Below, one piece after another: positions 6,239-9,878 of a DNA stretch of 9,878 nt (within the stretch, counting starts at the first letter, position 1; every line of letters begins with the position of its first letter). Under the pieces are notes generated by a model, which saw only the letters and a list, made by a program, of their open reading frames with translations, did not search any database and was not told where the DNA came from. The translations under genes and the position numbers were made by a program. The stretch is from an uncultured Bacteroidales bacterium (lineage in GTDB: Bacteria > Bacteroidota > Bacteroidia > Bacteroidales > Paludibacteraceae): positions 1 through 9,878 of the forward strand of contig CALCGX010000147.1 in the NCBI GenBank assembly GCA_937901225.1. Direction: 5' to 3'.

Positions 6239-7510
6239 GTGAAAGTTTATCAAGCAAACATATTGTTTACCTCCTCATCGACACATTTTGATGTGTATGA
6301 GCGAGGATATATAGCAGTGGATGAATGTGGAATCATTCAGGGAGTGTATCACACACTTCCTGAAGATTTTGCGTATGACCAATTGGTGGATTTTGGGGAT
6401 AAACTTCTGATTCCTGCTATGAATGATATGCATGTGCATGCGCCACAGTTGGGGAATATGGGTATAGCTATGGATATGCAATTGCTCCCTTGGCTCAATA
6501 CCTATATATTTCCAGAGGAAACTAAGTTTGCGGATGAAGCATATGCCGAAACAATCTACCATTCTTTTGTTTCGGAACTATGGCGTCATGGTACCATGCG
6601 TGCTGCGGTGTTTGCCACTGTCCATGCTCCTGCAACTCATATTCTTGCTCGTGCGTTTAATGAGGCAGGTATGGGTGCATTAATAGGGTTGGTGGGCATG
6701 GACCGACATACACCAGCAACCTTGTGCAATACACCTGCTGAGTGGGCTGCAGGTATGCAAACATTAATAGAATCACTCGCTTCCATGCCTTTGGTAAAAC
6801 CAATTATCACGCCGCGTTTCATTCCTTCGTGTACACCTGAAATGCTCCGATCTATGGGGGAAATGGCAAAGCAGACATTGTTGCCTGTACAATCGCATTT
6901 GAGTGAAAATAAGCAGGAGATAGCATGGGTGCACGAACTCGAACCCGAAGCTACGTGTTATGGCGATGCATACCATCGCTACGGTTTGTTTGGACAAACG
7001 CCAACGTTGATGGCACATTGTTGTTATACCGAAGGCGAGGAATTGCGTTTAATGCGCGAGCAAAATGTGTGTGCTGTGCATTGTCCAACATCCAACTGTA
7101 ATTTGGCATCAGGTATTGCTCCTGTACGAAAATTTTTGCAAGAGGGAGTTCAAGTGGTTCTCGGTTCTGATATTGCAGGGGGACATCATCTCAGTATGTT
7201 TCGTGTGATGCAGTATGCAGTGCAGATGAGCAAATTGCAATATGTCTCATCCAATAGTCAATATCCCTTCTTAACACTTTCAGAAGTATTTTATATGGCT
7301 ACAAAAGCAGGTGGTGCCTTCTTTGGAAGGGTAGGGAGTTTTGAGCCTGGATATGCATTCGATGCACTCGTCATTGATGACCATGGCCTGTCGCCTCATC
7401 ATCTCATCGCCTCTTCACCTGTTGAGCGACTAGAACGCTTCGTCTATCTTGGCGATGACCGACATATTCAACACCGCTTTTGTCAAGGTCAGGAGATAAC
7501 TCAACCATAG
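6239..7510 (+). CDS. guaD: Guanine deaminase (amidohydrolase superfamily)
   Basis: Predicted zinc-dependent cytoplasmic hydrolase converting guanine to xanthine and ammonia, in purine salvage or use of purines as nitrogen source. The 423-residue protein follows the pattern of known guanine deaminases: metal-binding HVH (65-67), a PLLEWL-like LLPWLNTYIFPEE (82-94), KPIITPRF (187-194, with the substrate-contacting Arg193), QSHLSEN (218-224, giving H220 and catalytic E223), MAHCCY (258-263, H260), HCPTSNCNLASG (281-292) and the ligand D311 in LGSDIAGG. All expected metal and catalytic residues are present. The start is a GTG three bases after the alaS stop. The next in-frame ATG is at codon 61, which would remove the N-terminal beta-sandwich, so GTG is preferred. 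Chlorohydrolase relatives are possible, but the PRF and SEN signatures favour guanine. Codon use is more A/T-ending than in alaS. The GtrA gene starts 13 nt downstream. Confidence 0.9.
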   Translation: MKVYQANILFTSSSTHFDVYERGYIAVDECGIIQGVYHTLPEDFAYDQLVDFGDKLLIPAMNDMHVHAPQLGNMGIAMDMQLLPWLNTYIFPEETKFADEAYAETIYHSFVSELWRHGTMRAAVFATVHAPATHILARAFNEAGMGALIGLVGMDRHTPATLCNTPAEWAAGMQTLIESLASMPLVKPIITPRFIPSCTPEMLRSMGEMAKQTLLPVQSHLSENKQEIAWVHELEPEATCYGDAYHRYGLFGQTPTLMAHCCYTEGEELRLMREQNVCAVHCPTSNCNLASGIAPVRKFLQEGVQVVLGSDIAGGHHLSMFRVMQYAVQMSKLQYVSSNSQYPFLTLSEVFYMATKAGGAFFGRVGSFEPGYAFDALVIDDHGLSPHHLIASSPVERLERFVYLGDDRHIQHRFCQGQEITQP

Positions 7511-7523
7511 ACTGTTAACATCA

Positions 7524-7952
7524 ATGAAAACTCTTACGGGGCGTTTGCCTATGAAATATCGTTCAGTTGTCCGTTTTGTGCTTGTAGGAGCATTCGGTAC
7601 GGGTTTGCAGTATGGTATATACTATTTGTTGTTGGATATCTTCCAACGCCATTGGCAAGAGTTAGGGGTGCTTACATCTGTGGCTTTTACTGCAGGGTTT
7701 ATCATTGAGATGATATGCAACTATTTCTTTACCAGTTTCTACACCTTCAAAATGCGCCCCAGTTGGAAAAATGCAGGCGGATTCTTATTTGGTCGTGCGG
7801 TGAATTATGTGATTCAAATGCTATTGCTCAATGTATTGATATGGTTGCATATATCGGAAGAATATTCGGGTATTTTGGCGATAATGTTGGCTGGTGTAAT
7901 CAACTATTTTGTGTTACTACCATTTTATAAGGATAAAAAAAGAGAAAAGTAA
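7524..7952 (+). CDS. GtrA-family small membrane protein
   Basis: A 142-residue integral membrane protein with four hydrophobic segments at about residues 14-37, 47-70, 85-108 and 113-134 and a basic C-terminal tail (KDKKREK), the GtrA/DPMS1 topology. Family-type residues include FVLVGAFGTGLQYGIYYLL (18-36) and the NYFFTSFYTFK block (66-76). GtrA relatives are thought to help move polyprenyl-linked sugars across the membrane during polysaccharide or O-antigen modification, and some are fused or linked to glycosyltransferases. No glycosyltransferase is in the window, so its partner is unknown. A second start at 7551 (M10) is possible because the first membrane span begins at about residue 14. 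The stop overlaps the next gene's start by one base (TAATG), so translation of the two is likely coupled. Confidence 0.86.
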   Translation: MKTLTGRLPMKYRSVVRFVLVGAFGTGLQYGIYYLLLDIFQRHWQELGVLTSVAFTAGFIIEMICNYFFTSFYTFKMRPSWKNAGGFLFGRAVNYVIQMLLLNVLIWLHISEEYSGILAIMLAGVINYFVLLPFYKDKKREK

Positions 7953-8698
7953 TGTCATTAGGTAAATGGATATTGGGTGGCTTAGGATTCGTAGTAGGAG
8001 GTCCTATTGGTGCTCTGATAGGTGTTTTCATTGCTTCGATGTTGGATGAGTCGAAAAGCACGCTCAATGACAACGAATCTGCACGCACTATGAAGTATGG
8101 TCGCCGTCGCGCTACGCAGGGTGATATCAGCGTATCAATTATAGTGTTATTGGCATGCGTCATCAAAGCTGATGGACGTGTACTCAAGGCAGAGATTAAT
8201 TATATTAAACCTTTCCTTTTGCGTACTTTTGGTGAAGAGCAAGCTAAGCAAGCGCTTGCATTGCTCAAGCAGTTGCTCAACGAGCATATTGATCCTGTAG
8301 CCGTTTCACGTCAGATGGCGCAGTACATCAATTATTCCACGCGATTAGAGTTGGTTCGCTTACTGCTTGAGGTTTCCAACTCTGATGGCGATATTGCGCC
8401 CCAAGAGCTAAATGTCATAGAGATTATAGCCACCAATATGGCTGTGCAACAAGCGGATTATCATTCGCTGTTGGCATTATATCAACGTCATAAAGATGTT
8501 AATTGGGCGTACACTGCTTTGGAGATTTCGCCATCTGCTACTAATGATGAAGTTAAGAAAGCTTATCGTCGTATGGCAATGAAATATCATCCAGATAAGG
8601 TGGCAAATGCTGGCGAAGAGTTACGTAAGCAGGCTACTGACAAGTTCCGCGGTATAAACGAGGCGTATGAGCATATCAAAAAGCAACGTGGTATATAA
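7952..8698 (+). CDS. djlA: DjlA-like membrane co-chaperone (TerB domain plus C-terminal J domain)
   Basis: A 248-residue protein with the domain order of DjlA. The N-terminal glycine-rich membrane segment (about residues 6-30, GLGFVVGGPIG and onward) is followed by a polar linker, then an alpha-helical TerB/DjlA-type domain (about 58-175) and a J domain (about 184-248) with the essential HPD at 213-215 in KYHPDK. The TerB-type domain has two acidic DG turns, KADGR (72-76) and NSDGD (143-147), which are the likely metal-binding or structural repeats. The J domain should recruit DnaK and stimulate its ATPase at the inner face of the membrane. The client is unknown; DjlA in E. coli is tied to envelope stress and capsule signalling. 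The start ATG overlaps the gtrA-like stop, which supports coupled expression. The symbol rests on architecture rather than proven orthology. Confidence 0.83.
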   Translation: MSLGKWILGGLGFVVGGPIGALIGVFIASMLDESKSTLNDNESARTMKYGRRRATQGDISVSIIVLLACVIKADGRVLKAEINYIKPFLLRTFGEEQAKQALALLKQLLNEHIDPVAVSRQMAQYINYSTRLELVRLLLEVSNSDGDIAPQELNVIEIIATNMAVQQADYHSLLALYQRHKDVNWAYTALEISPSATNDEVKKAYRRMAMKYHPDKVANAGEELRKQATDKFRGINEAYEHIKKQRGI

Positions 8699-8743
8699 TC
8701 AATATTCCTAATTCATTACTCATAATTCATAATTCTTAATTCA
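8695..8743 (+). repeat. Tandem 7-bp units (TAATTCA type) between djlA-like stop and rlmH start
   Basis: The clear core at 8709-8743 is five adjacent heptamers: TAATTCA, TTACTCA, TAATTCA, TAATTCT, TAATTCA. Two weaker units in the same phase (ATAATCA at 8695, ATATTCC at 8702) extend it back to the TAA stop of the djlA-like gene. TAA falls in all three forward frames (8709, 8723, 8737), and TGA falls in all three frames of the opposite strand. Five bases (AAATT) separate the array from the rlmH ATG. No hairpin and no TAnnTTTG box is visible, so there is no evidence that it is a promoter or terminator. Confidence 0.83.
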
Positions 8744-8748
8744 AAATT

Positions 8749-9219
8749 ATGAAAATAACTCTCCTAGTAGTTGGTAAAACAACCGATTCACATATTGAGG
8801 CACTGATACAGGAATATCAAAAGCGACTGACGCATTATTTGCCTTTTACGCTGCAAGTAATTCCCGAACTCAAAAACACCAAAGCCCTGACTTCGGAGCA
8901 ACAAAAGCAAGCAGAGGGTGAATTGATATTGCGTACCATCACACCTGCCACTGATTTGATATTGCTAGATGAGCATGGCAAAGAATATCGTTCGATAGAG
9001 TTTGCGGATTATATACAAAAACGCATGTCATCGGGTAGGGATGTAGTCTTTGTTGTTGGAGGACCTTATGGTTTTTCAGAAGCCGTTTATCAGCGTGCCA
9101 ATGGTAAAATCTCACTCAGTAAAATGACTTTCTCCCACCAAATGGTACGTCTCTTTTTTGTCGAGCAAATCTATCGCGCCATGACCATTTTGCGTGGCGA
9201 ACCCTATCATCACGAGTAA
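8749..9219 (+). CDS. rlmH: 23S rRNA (pseudouridine1915-N3)-methyltransferase RlmH
   Basis: SPOUT-class methyltransferase that adds a methyl group from S-adenosylmethionine to N3 of pseudouridine 1915 in helix 69 of 23S rRNA, acting late on assembled 70S ribosomes. The 156 residues match the family length (155 in E. coli). The N-terminus MKITLLVVGK and LILLDEHGKEYRS (70-82) are typical. The knotted SAM-binding loop is FVVGGPYGFS (101-110), followed by ISLSKMTFSHQMVRLFFVEQ (121-140) and the diagnostic C-terminus RGEPYHHE (149-156), which carries the catalytic-site tyrosine and histidines. It is intact. It starts 50 nt after the djlA-like gene, across the heptamer array, and ends 43 nt before the SulP gene. 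It could be read from the long rightward unit or from an unrecognised local promoter. Confidence 0.97.
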   Translation: MKITLLVVGKTTDSHIEALIQEYQKRLTHYLPFTLQVIPELKNTKALTSEQQKQAEGELILRTITPATDLILLDEHGKEYRSIEFADYIQKRMSSGRDVVFVVGGPYGFSEAVYQRANGKISLSKMTFSHQMVRLFFVEQIYRAMTILRGEPYHHE

Positions 9220-9262
9220 ATGATGTTTCAAGGATTAGTCAATTGATTTATATTTAAGGTAT

Positions 9263-9878
9263 ATGAAAACTTTTTTCTCTTTCAAGGACGTTTTTAGTCC
9301 AAAACTTTTCTCCACAATCCGCTCATATAATAAGGAGAAACTGCTTCAGGATTCTATTGCGGGTATGATTGTGGGTATCGTAGCTATACCATTGGCGATT
9401 GCTTTTGGTATTTCGTCGGGTGTAGGACCTACCGAAGGACTTATTACTGCCATCATTGCGGGATTTATTATTTCAGCCTTTGGTGGTAGCAAAGTGCAGA
9501 TAGGAGGACCTACTGGTGCGTTCATCGTCATTATTTATGGCATCATCCAGCAGCATGGTCTTGCAGGTTTGTTGATAGCCACCATTATGGCAGGTATCAT
9601 TTTGATACTCATGGGACTTATGAAGATGGGAACTCTGATTAAATTTATTCCATATACGATTACTACTGGCTTTACCGCAGGTATCGCAGTGACCATCGTA
9701 GTGGGACAGATTAAGTCTTATTTGGGACTTACTACAGACCCAAGTGTAAATGCCATTGAAACAATGGAAAAAGTAGAAGAAGTATTACATCACATCGACA
9801 CACTTAACTGGGAAGCAGTAGTGGTAGGTCTTGTTTCTTCTGGGATTTTGTGGCTTTGTCCTAAGTTGGCAGGATTTT
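9263..9878 (+). CDS. SulP-family inorganic anion transporter, N-terminal part (runs off the right edge)
   Basis: The open frame from the ATG at 9263 continues to the window end (205 full codons). It begins with an amphipathic, basic leader (MKTFFSFKDV to about residue 28) and then membrane spans at about 32-50, 58-74, 80-97, 99-120, 129-150 and 183-200. Family signatures are the opening DSIAGMIVGIVAIPLAIAFG (30-49), where the SulP transport core starts, and IGGPTGAF (80-87), the conserved segment near the anion site. SulP/SLC26 proteins carry sulfate, bicarbonate or other anions, often with sodium or protons; which one cannot be told here. The C-terminal STAS domain expected in the family would be outside the window. 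The ATG is preceded by AAGGTAT, identical to the sequence before pdxA. In the 43-nt upstream spacer only a weak TATATTTA, too close to the start to be convincing, resembles a -7 box. Confidence 0.93.
   Translation, partial: MKTFFSFKDVFSPKLFSTIRSYNKEKLLQDSIAGMIVGIVAIPLAIAFGISSGVGPTEGLITAIIAGFIISAFGGSKVQIGGPTGAFIVIIYGIIQQHGLAGLLIATIMAGIILILMGLMKMGTLIKFIPYTITTGFTAGIAVTIVVGQIKSYLGLTTDPSVNAIETMEKVEEVLHHIDTLNWEAVVVGLVSSGILWLCPKLAGF

Noticed and set aside
8695..8743. Tandem repeats considered as a CRISPR array
   Set aside because: The units are 7 bp and directly adjacent with no spacers, and there are no cas genes nearby.
9249..9256. TATATTTA as a -7 box for the SulP gene
   Set aside because: It misses the final G of TAnnTTTG, lies only 6 bp from the start codon, and has no good -33 element at 19-21 bp.

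Overview
The window looks like ordinary chromosomal DNA from a member of the Bacteroidota, most likely Bacteroidales. The pointers are two promoters with the TAnnTTTG -7 box typical of that phylum, the near absence of strong Shine-Dalgarno sequences, AT-rich short spacers, and the sequence character of GltX, PdxA and AlaS. There is no sign of a mobile element, CRISPR array, phage, toxin-antitoxin pair or defence system, and no RNA gene was recognised.

Layout: a 153-bp divergent intergenic region (1846-1998) splits the window. Leftward from it run an AI-2E/PerM-family membrane protein (688-1845) and then gltX, glutamyl-tRNA synthetase, of which only the first 218 codons are inside the window (1-654). 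Rightward runs a string of eight tightly spaced genes: a small nitroreductase (1999-2508), pdxA (2541-3626), alaS (3641-6235), guaD-type guanine deaminase (6239-7510), a GtrA-family membrane protein (7524-7952), a DjlA-like TerB/J-domain membrane co-chaperone (7952-8698), rlmH (8749-9219) and the start of a SulP-family anion transporter (9263 to the window end). Spacers are from -1 to 50 nt, so all eight could share transcripts, although an internal promoter cannot be excluded before rlmH or the SulP gene.

The genes do not make one pathway. Translation and ribosome maturation recur (gltX, alaS, rlmH), joined by pyridoxal phosphate synthesis (pdxA), purine salvage or catabolism (guaD), membrane proteins and a chaperone. 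The grouping looks like co-regulated housekeeping rather than a dedicated system.

The most unusual structure is in the spacers. Three of them (before gltX, pdxA and rlmH) are built from about four to seven tandem 7-bp units. Each starts at or within one base of the TAA stop codon of the upstream gene and leads up to an ATG AAA start, but each uses a different unit (TAACTCA, TAAAGTT, TAATTCA). Because 7 is not a multiple of 3, the arrays before gltX and rlmH place stop codons in all six frames. The divergent promoter region is the second point of interest. It has a perfect 7-2-7 inverted repeat on the rightward -33 box, a related half-site on the leftward -33 element, and a 10-A tract inside the leftward promoter spacer.
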